Below, piece after piece: positions 16,604 to 24,324 of a stretch of DNA of 39,565 nucleotides. This DNA comes from a bacterium. GTDB lineage: Bacteria; Bacteroidota; Bacteroidia; Bacteroidales; Bacteroidaceae. Location: the NCBI GenBank assembly GCA_004559785.1, contig SFXD01000029.1, positions 1 to 39,565 of the forward strand, in the 5' to 3' direction. The position numbers and the translations under genes were made by a program. The notes under the pieces are model-generated. The model saw only the letters and a list, made by a program, of their open reading frames with translations. It did no database searches and was not told the DNA's origin. Position 1 is the stretch's first letter, and every line of letters starts with the position of its first letter.

Positions 16604-16626
16604 TTAAGAGGTGTTCTATAAATTAG
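16604..16626. repeat. Solo copy of the MITE-like terminus
   Basis: Core GGTGTTCTATAAATTAG with TTAA at its outer end matches the 11259-11281 arm at 21 of 23 positions. No inverted partner was found in the next 200 bp, so this is a solo end or remnant. It lies just upstream of the HAD phosphatase start. Confidence 0.55.
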
Positions 16627-16750
16627 TTTTATGTCCATTTGTGGGTGCCTACATACGCTTGGTCGCTTATTGTCCCTAACTTGCATATTCCTCTTTTTCA
16701 ATCAGTCAAGCACATGTGGGCATGGTGCTGGTCAGGTAGGGGCGATACCG

Positions 16751-17287
16751 TTAGGGTTCGGCTTCCGGCTCCCTCATTATCAGGGTCGTGGCACCAATGG
16801 TGACTATGTCCCCATCGTGCAGGCGTATCCTGTCTTGGTCCCTGAGTATCGAGTTCATGAAGAATGTGCCCGTGTTGCTCGGCGCATCCCTCAGGATGTA
16901 TTGCAGCCTGCCGTCCTTCCCCCTCTGTACGCGTACGATGCAATGTTTCGTGTCTACGCTTGGATCGACGGTCTCAATGGGCTTGTTGATGTCCGTGCCC
17001 TTAACGTACCTGCCGAACACGTTGTCGCCCATGGAGAGGGGAATGACCTGCTTGTAGTGGAATACGTTCTCTACCACGACGATGCTGCCATACTGCCCTG
17101 CGGAGCCTTCCTCTCCATCTTCTTGTTCCTTCTCCCTTGGTGAGCTGTGGAGCTTGTTCGTCCCAATACGGATGGAAAACTTCTTGTTGCACTCGTTGCA
17201 TACGAATACAAGTTGCTGGCCTTCGGTATATCGGGTCTCGTCGAAAATGATGTAGGTGTCGCATTTGGGACAACGGACTCTCTTCAT
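16751..17287 (-). CDS. Zinc-ribbon and FHA domain protein
   Basis: This 178-residue protein begins with a zinc ribbon (C6-P-K-C9 and C30-N-E-C33), a form shared with MJ0042-type ribbons. The C-terminal half (about 85-175) is an FHA phosphothreonine-binding domain: NVFGRYVKG, then the conserved His in VDTKHCIVRV, and STGTFFMN-like NTGTFFMNSILRDQDRIRLHDGDIVTIG. No signal peptide is seen, so it is cytosolic. It follows the HU-like/SPOR gene with a 94-nt gap and may share its transcript. No protein kinase gene is present in the window, so its phospho-partner is unknown. Confidence 0.9.
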   Translation of the reverse strand: MKRVRCPKCDTYIIFDETRYTEGQQLVFVCNECNKKFSIRIGTNKLHSSPREKEQEDGEEGSAGQYGSIVVVENVFHYKQVIPLSMGDNVFGRYVKGTDINKPIETVDPSVDTKHCIVRVQRGKDGRLQYILRDAPSNTGTFFMNSILRDQDRIRLHDGDIVTIGATTLIMREPEAEP

Positions 17288-17381
17288 GATGCAGTAATGT
17301 AGGATTCTGGTTTTGGTTCTTGCTTTGCTGATTATGCGGGCAACGGAGTCGGGATGTGTATGTATGGTACTCTCTAATCAA

Positions 17382-18761
17382 CTAATCAAGCTTGAGTACC
17401 CATGCGTTGACAAACTCGTCGCCGCCATTGGTCTTCAGTTCCCTTATCTTGGCGTATGCAGCCTCCTTGCTCTTGTAGCCCGGCATAATCACCCTGTTTA
17501 TTTTTCCTGTTGTCTGCAGGCATGTATTGTAGCCTCTCGACATGAGTTGCTTGGTGTAGTTCTCAGCATTCTTCATGCTGATTGCGCTTGCCACTACCAC
17601 GGCATATTCTTCCGCAGCGGATGGTTTTACCTTTGTGCTTCCTGCCTTTTCCGTCCTTGCTGCTGTCTTTGCCTTATTCGCGGTCTCTGTCTTTGCCTCG
17701 CTTGGGGTTTTTGTCTTTGCTGTCGTAGCAGGAGCGTCAGCCTTAGCCTCCTTCCTTGCTGTCGTAGCAGGAGCGTCAGCCTTAGCCTCCTTCCTTGTTA
17801 TCGTGGCAGGAGCGTCAGTCTCAGCCTCCTTCCTTGTTATCGTGGCAGGAGCGTCAGTCTCAGCCTCCTTCCTTGTTATCGTGGCAGGGGCGTCAGCCTC
17901 AGCCTCCTTCCTTGTTATCGTGGCAGGGGCGTCAGCCTCAGCCTCCTTCCTTGTTATCGTGGCAGGAGCGTCAGCCTCAGCCTCCTTCCTTGTTATCGTG
18001 GCAGGAGCGTCAGCCTCAGCCTCCTTCCTTGTTATCGTGGCAGGAGCGTCAGCCTCAGCGTTAAGGCCTTCCGTGAAATCTTGCTTTGCCTTTAGTTCAG
18101 CCAATGGTGCATTGGTAATGGATTGGGAATCAGCGGACAGCCTGCCTTTGTCTAAAGTGTCAAACGAAGGAGTGGTGATAAGGAAGAAGAGGACGATGGA
18201 TGCCGCTATGGCAGATAAATAATTGACAAGATGCCTGTTTATGCTGACCGTAACGAAATCCCTGTTCCTTTCTACGGACAGGATGCCTTTTGTGCGCTTG
18301 GCAGAAAGGGGCTTGCCGGCATCGTTGTGTGTGTCATCCTCAATGAGGGGCGTGCATATTACGTCAAGTCCGTACAATTTTGGCGACGTCACTCCTGCCT
18401 CGCATGGGATGAAGAGCATCTCCTCGTCTGTGCCATCCTGCACGAAGCAACCGATACTGCCAATGTCGGAACTGCCGTTGTCGTGTAGCTCTTGCCTGAT
18501 GTTGTCTGTGAATTCGGCACAAGCCATGCTTGCATCTTCCAGGCTGATGCCGAACCTCGTGGCGATTGACTGTACAAAATCGATACCGCTGCCCTCAGTC
18601 TTGCTGGTATAGGATACTGACATCATGGGGGGGAGGAAGATGTCCTCTTCCTCCACCCATCTGCTTGGAACGTATTTGGTTGAGAAAGTCCCCAACGTAG
18701 GAACTTCCACCTTGTCGCTACCGAGCAGAAGATACTCTATATGTCTTGATAGGTCAATCAC
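17382..18761 (-). CDS. HU-like and SPOR domain membrane protein with 13-residue repeats
   Basis: This 459-residue protein starts with MIDLSRHIEYLLLGSDKVEVP, the hallmark of the Bacteroidetes CCDC81-type HU-like domains (two, about 1-140). A single membrane helix follows at about 180-198 (YLSAIAASIVLFFLITT). Then come nine near-identical 13-residue units of form ADAPATITRKEAE (about 236-350), an alanine/lysine/threonine-rich linker, and a C-terminal SPOR domain (about 383-459) that binds denuded peptidoglycan at division sites. It should therefore link the cytoplasm to septal cell wall. The start codon is GTG; no in-frame ATG precedes it and the N-terminus matches the family. Confidence 0.9.
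   Translation of the reverse strand: MIDLSRHIEYLLLGSDKVEVPTLGTFSTKYVPSRWVEEEDIFLPPMMSVSYTSKTEGSGIDFVQSIATRFGISLEDASMACAEFTDNIRQELHDNGSSDIGSIGCFVQDGTDEEMLFIPCEAGVTSPKLYGLDVICTPLIEDDTHNDAGKPLSAKRTKGILSVERNRDFVTVSINRHLVNYLSAIAASIVLFFLITTPSFDTLDKGRLSADSQSITNAPLAELKAKQDFTEGLNAEADAPATITRKEAEADAPATITRKEAEADAPATITRKEAEADAPATITRKEAEADAPATITRKEAETDAPATITRKEAETDAPATITRKEAKADAPATTARKEAKADAPATTAKTKTPSEAKTETANKAKTAARTEKAGSTKVKPSAAEEYAVVVASAISMKNAENYTKQLMSRGYNTCLQTTGKINRVIMPGYKSKEAAYAKIRELKTNGGDEFVNAWVLKLD
17719..18059. repeat. 39-bp tandem repeat inside the SPOR gene
   Basis: About 8.7 copies of a 39-bp unit (starts at 17719, 17758, 17797 and so on to 18031) encode 13 residues each, so copy-number change keeps the reading frame. 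The five units nearest the N-terminus are almost identical at DNA level, while the C-terminal units differ (TITRKEAK, TTARKEAK). This looks like a minisatellite that expands by slippage or recombination. It forms the periplasmic stalk between the membrane helix and the SPOR domain. Confidence 0.9.
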
Positions 18762-18766
18762 AAGTG

Positions 18767-18774
18767 CAAATGTA
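18767..18774 (-). promoter_or_regulatory. -7 box almost touching the SPOR gene start
   Basis: TACATTTG on the minus strand matches TAnnTTTG and ends 5 nt before the GTG start codon, so transcription would begin at or next to the start codon. No TTTG was found at 19-21 nt. If real, the mRNA would be leaderless. Confidence 0.4.
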
Positions 18775-18854
18775 CGACAATTTTTCCGAATAGCTGTTGA
18801 GAACGGTCAAATAGTTATCAACAATTTATCCACAGGCGCAGACTCGGGTCGTGC

Positions 18855-19475
18855 TTATTCCTCCTTGCCCTCCTTTATCTGTTCTGCCACCTCAGGGCTA
18901 ATCTTGTACCTCTTGTTGAGTCCCTTCACTACCTCGTCCGTTATGTTGAGTTTGGGATTGGCAATCAGCAGGTTGTCTCCTGCCTTCACGAAGACGTAAT
19001 CATATTTCTTCGTCTTGTTGTACATCTTCAGGAAGTTCTGGATGCTGTCTCGTGCCTCCTCGTTGATACGTGCCTGCTCGGCATTGAAGTCGTTGTTGAG
19101 CCTTTCCGCCAGTTGCGCCAGGTCCATCTGCTCGCTCTGTATGCTGTTTTGTGCGCGTTCCAGTTCGTCGCGCGTGGTGAAGCCGTTGCTCTCGTACTTC
19201 TTCTGTACTGCGGCGGCATGGCTCTCCAGGGCCTTCTGCTTCTTGGCAATGGTGTTCTGTATGTTGTTGCCCTTTCTCGTCAGCACCTCGCTATAGTCCT
19301 TGTACAGCTGGTATTGGCTCATGAGGGAATCCAGTTCCACGTAGGCAATCTTCAGCGTTGTGTTGCCCTCGCCTCCGTCCTTTGCCGCATTGGCGTCACT
19401 CTCGTTGCTGTTTGAGCAGGATGCCGCCATAAGGCTTGCTGCCACCAGCGCAATGCTCACGAATGTCTTTTTCAT
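18855..19475 (-). CDS. OmpH/Skp-like periplasmic chaperone lipoprotein
   Basis: This protein of about 206 residues has a lipoprotein signal ending LMAASC. After a low-complexity linker, IAYVELDSLMSQYQLYKDYSEVL begins an OmpH/Skp domain, followed by a long coiled coil (about 60-140) and a beta segment, YDYVFVKAGDNLLIANPKLNIT. Skp proteins hold unfolded outer-membrane proteins in the periplasm; lipidated OmpH forms are common in Bacteroidetes. I start at the ATG at 19475 (MKKTF); another ATG lies two codons upstream. It is 27 nt downstream of the small membrane protein gene and probably shares its promoter. Confidence 0.9.
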   Translation of the reverse strand: MKKTFVSIALVAASLMAASCSNSNESDANAAKDGGEGNTTLKIAYVELDSLMSQYQLYKDYSEVLTRKGNNIQNTIAKKQKALESHAAAVQKKYESNGFTTRDELERAQNSIQSEQMDLAQLAERLNNDFNAEQARINEEARDSIQNFLKMYNKTKKYDYVFVKAGDNLLIANPKLNITDEVVKGLNKRYKISPEVAEQIKEGKEE

Positions 19476-19502
19476 ATACATTAATATCTATATTATTATG
19501 TG

Positions 19503-19724
19503 TTATTGTTTTTGTTTCCTTTCCTTCACCCTTCGTTGTCCTATCCTCCTGCGTTCGATGGCATCCATGCTTTGTACGCAATGTATGCCCCTCCTGCGCA
19601 TCTCCTTGCTGCCTCCGATATGCGTGCTTGCAAACTTACCTCCAGGCACGATAATCATTTTGATACACAAAAGTACCATGGATAACGCAACAATTCCAAG
19701 GGTAATTATTGATAGTTTCAACAT
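19503..19724 (-). CDS. Small single-pass membrane protein
   Basis: This 73-residue protein has one N-terminal membrane helix (about 4-26), then a short tail with GKFASTHIGGSKEMRRRGIHCVQSMD and a strongly basic end. The block FASTHIGG-KEMRRRGIHCVQ resembles a small Bacteroidales membrane protein family of unknown role, recalled and not searched. A consensus promoter stands 22-53 nt upstream, and the OmpH-like gene follows on the same strand. Both support it as a real gene. Confidence 0.72.
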   Translation of the reverse strand: MLKLSIITLGIVALSMVLLCIKMIIVPGGKFASTHIGGSKEMRRRGIHCVQSMDAIERRRIGQRRVKERKQKQ

Positions 19725-19731
19725 TATTTGT

Positions 19732-19739
19732 TATTTTTG
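19732..19739 (+). promoter_or_regulatory. pepD: Candidate -7 box for pepD
   Basis: TATTTTTG fits TAnnTTTG. ATTG lies 20 nt upstream (19708-19711), a three-of-four match to TTTG. The predicted leader is about 36 nt. It is interleaved with the divergent promoter of the small membrane protein. Confidence 0.5.
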
Positions 19740-19745
19740 CAACTG

Positions 19746-19777
19746 CAAAGATAGGGAAAATGACATAACAAACCAAA
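19746..19777 (-). promoter_or_regulatory. Promoter of the small membrane protein-ompH pair
   Basis: On the minus strand TTTG (19774-19777) and TATCTTTG (19746-19753) are separated by exactly 20 nt, a full match to the Bacteroidetes consensus. The leader would be about 16 nt. Confidence 0.75.
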
Positions 19778-19781
19778 TATT

Positions 19782-21239
19782 ATGAGCAAAATTGAGCTTA
19801 ATCCGCAATGTGTGTTCGATTGCTTCGGACAAGTAAACCAAGTCCCGCGACCTTCCAAGCACGAGGAGGCTATGATTTCCTTCCTCCTGTCCTTCGGCAA
19901 GGGACTCGGGCTCGACACCCAAAGGGACGAAACGGGCAACGTGATAATATGCAAGCCTGCCACGCCAGGATACGAGGACCGAAAGACGGTCGTACTGCAG
20001 AGCCACATCGACATGGTGTGCGAGAAGAATAACGACGTGGAGTTCGACTTCACGAAGGATGCCATACAGACATACGTCGACGGCGAGTGGCTCAAGGCAA
20101 GGGGGACCACGCTGGGGGCGGACGACGGAATAGGCGTTGCCATGGAGATGGCCATCCTGAAGAGCGACGACATCGAGCATGGTCCCATAGAGTGTGTCTT
20201 TACCGTAGACGAGGAGACGGGACTGACTGGTGCCGAAGGGATGAAACCCGACTTCATGTCGGGACGCATGCTGGTCAACCTCGACAGCGAGGACGAGGGG
20301 CAGATCTTCGTCTCGTGTGCCGGGGGATGCCGAACGGCGATACAGATGCCGTTCCAGCTTGAACCAATGCCTCAGGGCTTCTACTCTTTCTCGCTGTGCA
20401 TCAAGGGATTGACCGGCGGACATAGCGGAGACGACATAGAGAAGAAACGTGCCAACGCAAACAAGTTGCTGGCACGCTTCCTGTACCTCTCCATGAAGAA
20501 GTACGACCTGCGGCTGGCAGACATTCAGGCGGGGGGGCTACACAACGCCATCCCACGAGAGGCCTCGTGCGTATGCTCCGTACCCCTGAAGGACAAGGAG
20601 AACATCTGCGTCGACTGGAACCTGTTTGCCTCCGATGTCGAGCAGGAGTACAACGTGACGGATCAGTCCATGGAGTTCCACATAGGCACGTCAGAGCCAT
20701 TTGCTACGGTAATGGACAAGGATACGTCGACAAGGCTCATAACAGCCCTGCAGGCCGTGGACAACGGCGTGTTCGCCATGTGCCAGGACATAGACATGGT
20801 GGAGACGAGCAGCAATCTTGCCAGCATCAGGATGAACCGCGACACCATGTCCGTCGACATCAACAGCAGCCAGCGAAGCAGCATCCATAGCGCAAGGGTC
20901 AACATGGCTAACACCATAGCCGCCGTCTTCGAACTGGCAGGAGCCAGGGTGCAGATAGGGGAGGGCTACCCAGGATGGAAGATGAACCCCAGGAGCGAAC
21001 TCCTGAAGGTGGCTGTAGACGAGTACCGCAACCTTACCGGCAAGGAGCCTCTGGTGAGGGGAATACATGCCGGGCTGGAATGCGGACTGTTCAGCGAGAA
21101 GTTCCCCGGCATGGATATGATTAGCGTAGGGCCTACCATGAGGGGCGTACATAGCCCGGAGGAAAAGTTGTACATACCATCCGTAGGCATCGTCTGGGAC
21201 TGGTTGCTCGCAATACTCAGAAACATACCTGCCAAATGA
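19782..21239 (+). CDS. pepD: Aminoacyl-histidine dipeptidase (M20 family)
   Basis: This 485-residue cytosolic zinc dipeptidase hydrolyses a broad range of dipeptides. Metal and catalytic residues are visible: H75 and D77 in LQSHIDMVCEKN, D114 in GTTLGADDGIG and E144-E145 in TVDEETGLTGA. GLTGGHSGDDI begins the dimerisation domain, and GIHAGLECGLF with SVGPTMRGVHSPEE supplies the C-terminal ligands. Length matches the usual 480-490. Its stop overlaps the start of the beta-helix lipoprotein gene as ATGA. Confidence 0.96.
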   Translation: MSKIELNPQCVFDCFGQVNQVPRPSKHEEAMISFLLSFGKGLGLDTQRDETGNVIICKPATPGYEDRKTVVLQSHIDMVCEKNNDVEFDFTKDAIQTYVDGEWLKARGTTLGADDGIGVAMEMAILKSDDIEHGPIECVFTVDEETGLTGAEGMKPDFMSGRMLVNLDSEDEGQIFVSCAGGCRTAIQMPFQLEPMPQGFYSFSLCIKGLTGGHSGDDIEKKRANANKLLARFLYLSMKKYDLRLADIQAGGLHNAIPREASCVCSVPLKDKENICVDWNLFASDVEQEYNVTDQSMEFHIGTSEPFATVMDKDTSTRLITALQAVDNGVFAMCQDIDMVETSSNLASIRMNRDTMSVDINSSQRSSIHSARVNMANTIAAVFELAGARVQIGEGYPGWKMNPRSELLKVAVDEYRNLTGKEPLVRGIHAGLECGLFSEKFPGMDMISVGPTMRGVHSPEEKLYIPSVGIVWDWLLAILRNIPAK

Positions 21240-22687
21240 GGAGGCTTCCCTACTACGTGGCACTTGTCTTGACGCTGGCACATCTCGTGTCCTGCGGCGA
21301 GTTCGACTCGTTCACCACCGACCCATCCGCACGCTTGTCGTTCTCTACCGACACCGTCAGGTTCGATACGCTGATATCCACCATAGGCAGCAGCACGAAG
21401 ACTCTGTACGTGTTCAACGGCAACGACGAGGGGCTACGCATATCCAGCATTTGCCTGCAGGAGGGCAGCGGCAGCCACTTCCGCGTCAACGTCGACGGGC
21501 AGTTCCTGGCAGGTGGCCTGGGCAGGGACTTCGAGGTCAGGCGCAAGGACAGCATCGTCGTCAGGGTGGAGGTCACTATGCCTGAGTCGGGTACCACCGA
21601 AGCCGTCACCTATACGGACAACCTCGTCTTCAATCTCGAGAGCGGTACGTCGCAGAAGGTCGCCCTGAGGGCCTCTGCCATGGACGCATACATCGTGCAC
21701 GGCATGGAGGTGACGGAGGACATGACCTTGCAGACCGACAAGCCATACGTCATCTATGACTCGCTCGTGGTACGCGAGGGTGCCACGCTGAGCCTTTCTC
21801 CCGGCACGACACTCATGTTCCACGACAAGTGCGGGATGGTGGTCTATGGCAAGGTGCTATCGGAAGGGACGTTGGACAAGCCCGTCATACTGAGGGGAGA
21901 TCGTACCGACCATATGTTCGACTACCTCAAGTACGACAACACGCCAAGCCGCTGGGAGGGCGTCACCATACATGAGGGTAGCGTCGGCAACCGCTTCTTC
22001 CATACCGACCTCCACAGCGGATGCCATGGCATAGTCTGCCTGCATCAGGATGACGGGGAGACCTGCGTGGAGATAGAGAACAGCATCATCCACAATATCG
22101 GTGGCGATGCCTTCAGTACCAAGGGATGCAAGGCCGTCGTGGCGAACACCCAGATTAGCAACGCACGCGGCAGGTGCGTCAGCCAGACGGGCGGTACCAC
22201 TACGTTCGTACATTGCACCCTGGCACAATATTATCCATTTACCGCAGACAGGGGGGAGGCTCTCTTCCTTTCCGACGAACAGGGTGAGTGGCCCATACGA
22301 CAGGCGCATTTCCTTAGCTGCGTCATCACGGGCTATGGCGATGACGTAATCATGGGCAGCATTACTGACGAGAATGCCCCCTACCTGTTCAGTCATTGCT
22401 TCCTCAACACAGTCGTGTCCGACGACTCGGAGCGCTTTGTCAGCGTGCTGTATGACGACCCGGACGAGACCCCGCACGGGAGCGACAACTTCTGCCATTT
22501 CGACTCGTACAACTTCGTCTACGACTTCACACCGCTTCCCACGAGTAGGATAGCCGGAGCCGCCGACCCCTCGCTACTGGAGCAATACCCCACGGACAGG
22601 CTTGGTCGCTTGCGGGACGAAGCCCCCGATGCTGGATGCTACGAATTCGTGGCAAAGGACACGGAAGAGGAGGGCGTTGGCGGATGA
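21236..22687 (+). CDS. Beta-helix repeat lipoprotein
   Basis: This 483-residue protein has a lipoprotein signal ending LAHLVSC (cysteine at 20). Residues about 30-160 look like an Ig-like beta-sandwich. From about 165 onward, repeated short strands (VREGATLSLSPGTTLMFH, GMVVYGKVLSEG, RWEGVTIHEGS, VEIENSIIHNIGGDAF, AVVANTQISNARG) follow the right-handed parallel beta-helix pattern of surface proteins and polysaccharide-active enzymes. The end GRLRDEAPDAGCYEF matches many Bacteroidetes beta-helix lipoproteins. No catalytic residues can be named. It is coupled by ATGA on both sides, to pepD and rlmH. Confidence 0.85.
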   Translation: MRRLPYYVALVLTLAHLVSCGEFDSFTTDPSARLSFSTDTVRFDTLISTIGSSTKTLYVFNGNDEGLRISSICLQEGSGSHFRVNVDGQFLAGGLGRDFEVRRKDSIVVRVEVTMPESGTTEAVTYTDNLVFNLESGTSQKVALRASAMDAYIVHGMEVTEDMTLQTDKPYVIYDSLVVREGATLSLSPGTTLMFHDKCGMVVYGKVLSEGTLDKPVILRGDRTDHMFDYLKYDNTPSRWEGVTIHEGSVGNRFFHTDLHSGCHGIVCLHQDDGETCVEIENSIIHNIGGDAFSTKGCKAVVANTQISNARGRCVSQTGGTTTFVHCTLAQYYPFTADRGEALFLSDEQGEWPIRQAHFLSCVITGYGDDVIMGSITDENAPYLFSHCFLNTVVSDDSERFVSVLYDDPDETPHGSDNFCHFDSYNFVYDFTPLPTSRIAGAADPSLLEQYPTDRLGRLRDEAPDAGCYEFVAKDTEEEGVGG

Positions 22688-23157
22688 AGGTCGTATTATT
22701 GGTCGTGGGTAAGACCACGGACAGGCATTTCGAGGCAGGGATTGCTGAATATGCGTCCCGTCTCTCGCATTACCTGCAGTTCAGCATTGAGGTGATTCCA
22801 GAGCTGAAGTCCACCCGAAGCATGAGCCAGGGCGAGCAGAAGGAGCGAGAGGCCATCATGATAGCCAAGGCCCTGCAGCCCTCCGACCATGTGGTGCTGC
22901 TTGACGAGCACGGCACGGAGCGGACGAGCATGGAATTCGCTGCCTGGATGCAGAGGAAGATGGCGATGGGGCTCAGGAGGCTGGTCTTCGTGGTAGGAGG
23001 ACCGTACGGGTTTGCCGACAGCGTACACATGCTGGCCAAGGAGAAGGTGTCGGTATCGAGGATGACGTTCAGCCACCAGATGATAAGGCTCATCTTCGTC
23101 GAGCAGATATACAGGTCGATGACCATCCTGGAGGGCGAACCCTACCACCACGAGTGA
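22684..23157 (+). CDS. rlmH: 23S rRNA (pseudouridine1915-N3)-methyltransferase RlmH
   Basis: This 157-residue SPOUT methyltransferase modifies pseudouridine 1915 in helix 69 of 23S rRNA. Family features are VVLLDEHGTERTSMEFA, the knot segment LVFVVGGPYGFAD and the C-terminal SRMTFSHQMIRLIFVEQIYRSMTI, with the usual invariant HxxxR-type contacts. I start at the ATG at 22684, which overlaps the previous stop (ATGA) and gives the normal family length; the frame is open further upstream, but that part lies within the preceding gene. Confidence 0.97.
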   Translation: MKVVLLVVGKTTDRHFEAGIAEYASRLSHYLQFSIEVIPELKSTRSMSQGEQKEREAIMIAKALQPSDHVVLLDEHGTERTSMEFAAWMQRKMAMGLRRLVFVVGGPYGFADSVHMLAKEKVSVSRMTFSHQMIRLIFVEQIYRSMTILEGEPYHHE

Positions 23158-23276
23158 CTCCCCCGATGTATTTGGGGTAAACTTCCATGGAGGATTACGT
23201 CACCCCTAAAGGCTCCTCTGGCAAGTGGAGAAAACGTTTAACAATATAATTACAAATCATTAATACCTATAGGATT
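23158..23276 (+). promoter_or_regulatory. Structured leader upstream of nadC
   Basis: The 119-nt gap has GGGG at 23174-23177 that can pair either with CCCC at 23161-23164 or with CCCC at 23103-23106 offset to 23203-23206, giving two mutually exclusive hairpins. A further CTCC/GGAG pair lies at about 23213-23230. No known riboswitch class was recognised and no clear promoter was found. Confidence 0.25.
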
Positions 23277-24152
23277 ATGTTGACAGTAGAAGAACTCAAC
23301 GACAGATTGATAGACTTGGCTTTCGCAGAGGACATAGGCGACGGCGACCATACTACGCTTTGCTGCATTCCCGAGTCGGAATTGGGCGAGAGCAAGCTCC
23401 TCGTCAAGCAGGAGGGCATAATAGCCGGAGTGGAGGTAGCCAAGGAGGTGTTCCGTCGCTTCGACCCCGAGATGCAGGTGGAGGTGCACATCGAGGATGG
23501 CACACACGTACGTCCGGGCGACATAGTGATGAGCGTAAGGGGGAAGGTGCGCAGCCTCTTGCAGACGGAAAGGCTGATGCTGAACATCATGCAGAGGATG
23601 AGCGGCATAGCCACCATGACGCACCGGTACCAGCAGGCTCTGATAGACGCCGGCACCAAGACACGCGTGCTGGATACGAGGAAGACCACGCCAGGCATGA
23701 GGATGCTGGAGAAGGAGGCGGTGCGCATAGGAGGTGGCATGAACCATCGCATAGGACTCTTCGACATGATACTGCTAAAGGACAACCACATCGACTTCTG
23801 CGGCGGCGTCCACAACGCCATCACCATGGCAAGGGAATACTGCCGCACGAAGGGTAAGGACCTCAAGATAGAGTGCGAGGTGCGTAACTGGAAGGAACTG
23901 GAGGAGGCCCTGCAGGAAGGACCCGACCGCATCATGTTCGACAACTTTACGCCTGAGGAAACACAGAGGGCGGTACGCCTCGTCGACGGAAGATGCGAGA
24001 CGGAGTCCAGCGGGGGCATCACGTTCGATACCATGATACCTTACGCCAAGGCTGGCGTGGACTTCATCTCCTTCGGGGCTCTCACGCACAGCGTGAAGGG
24101 TCTGGACATGAGTTTCAAGGCTGCCGGCAGCGACAAGCTGCTCATCAAGTGA
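23277..24152 (+). CDS. nadC: Quinolinate phosphoribosyltransferase (NadC)
   Basis: This 291-residue enzyme converts quinolinate and PRPP to nicotinate mononucleotide in de novo NAD synthesis. Signatures are AEDIGDGDHTT near the N-terminus, LNIMQRMSGIATMT, DTRKTTPGMRMLEKEAVRIGGG (substrate-binding Arg and Lys), LLKDNHI, and ESSGGITFDTM with VDFISFGALTHSV at the C-terminal barrel. The length is normal. It follows rlmH after 119 nt. nadA and nadB are not in the window. Confidence 0.97.
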   Translation: MLTVEELNDRLIDLAFAEDIGDGDHTTLCCIPESELGESKLLVKQEGIIAGVEVAKEVFRRFDPEMQVEVHIEDGTHVRPGDIVMSVRGKVRSLLQTERLMLNIMQRMSGIATMTHRYQQALIDAGTKTRVLDTRKTTPGMRMLEKEAVRIGGGMNHRIGLFDMILLKDNHIDFCGGVHNAITMAREYCRTKGKDLKIECEVRNWKELEEALQEGPDRIMFDNFTPEETQRAVRLVDGRCETESSGGITFDTMIPYAKAGVDFISFGALTHSVKGLDMSFKAAGSDKLLIK

Positions 24153-24324
24153 ACCCCACGGCCCCGAAGGGACAAAATCGAATACAAGACATTCGTCATT
24201 CGATGACAGGTAGCCATTCCTCCGTAGTGCCCTACACGAGGCAATACCCTACGGTAATTTGCCAATGTCGAATCACATGACAATCGATGATATTGAATTT
24301 CACAACAATAATAATGTACAGAAG

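Noticed and set aside
17719..18059. CRISPR array
   Set aside because: The repeats are contiguous 39-bp units without spacers and encode a regular 13-residue protein repeat.
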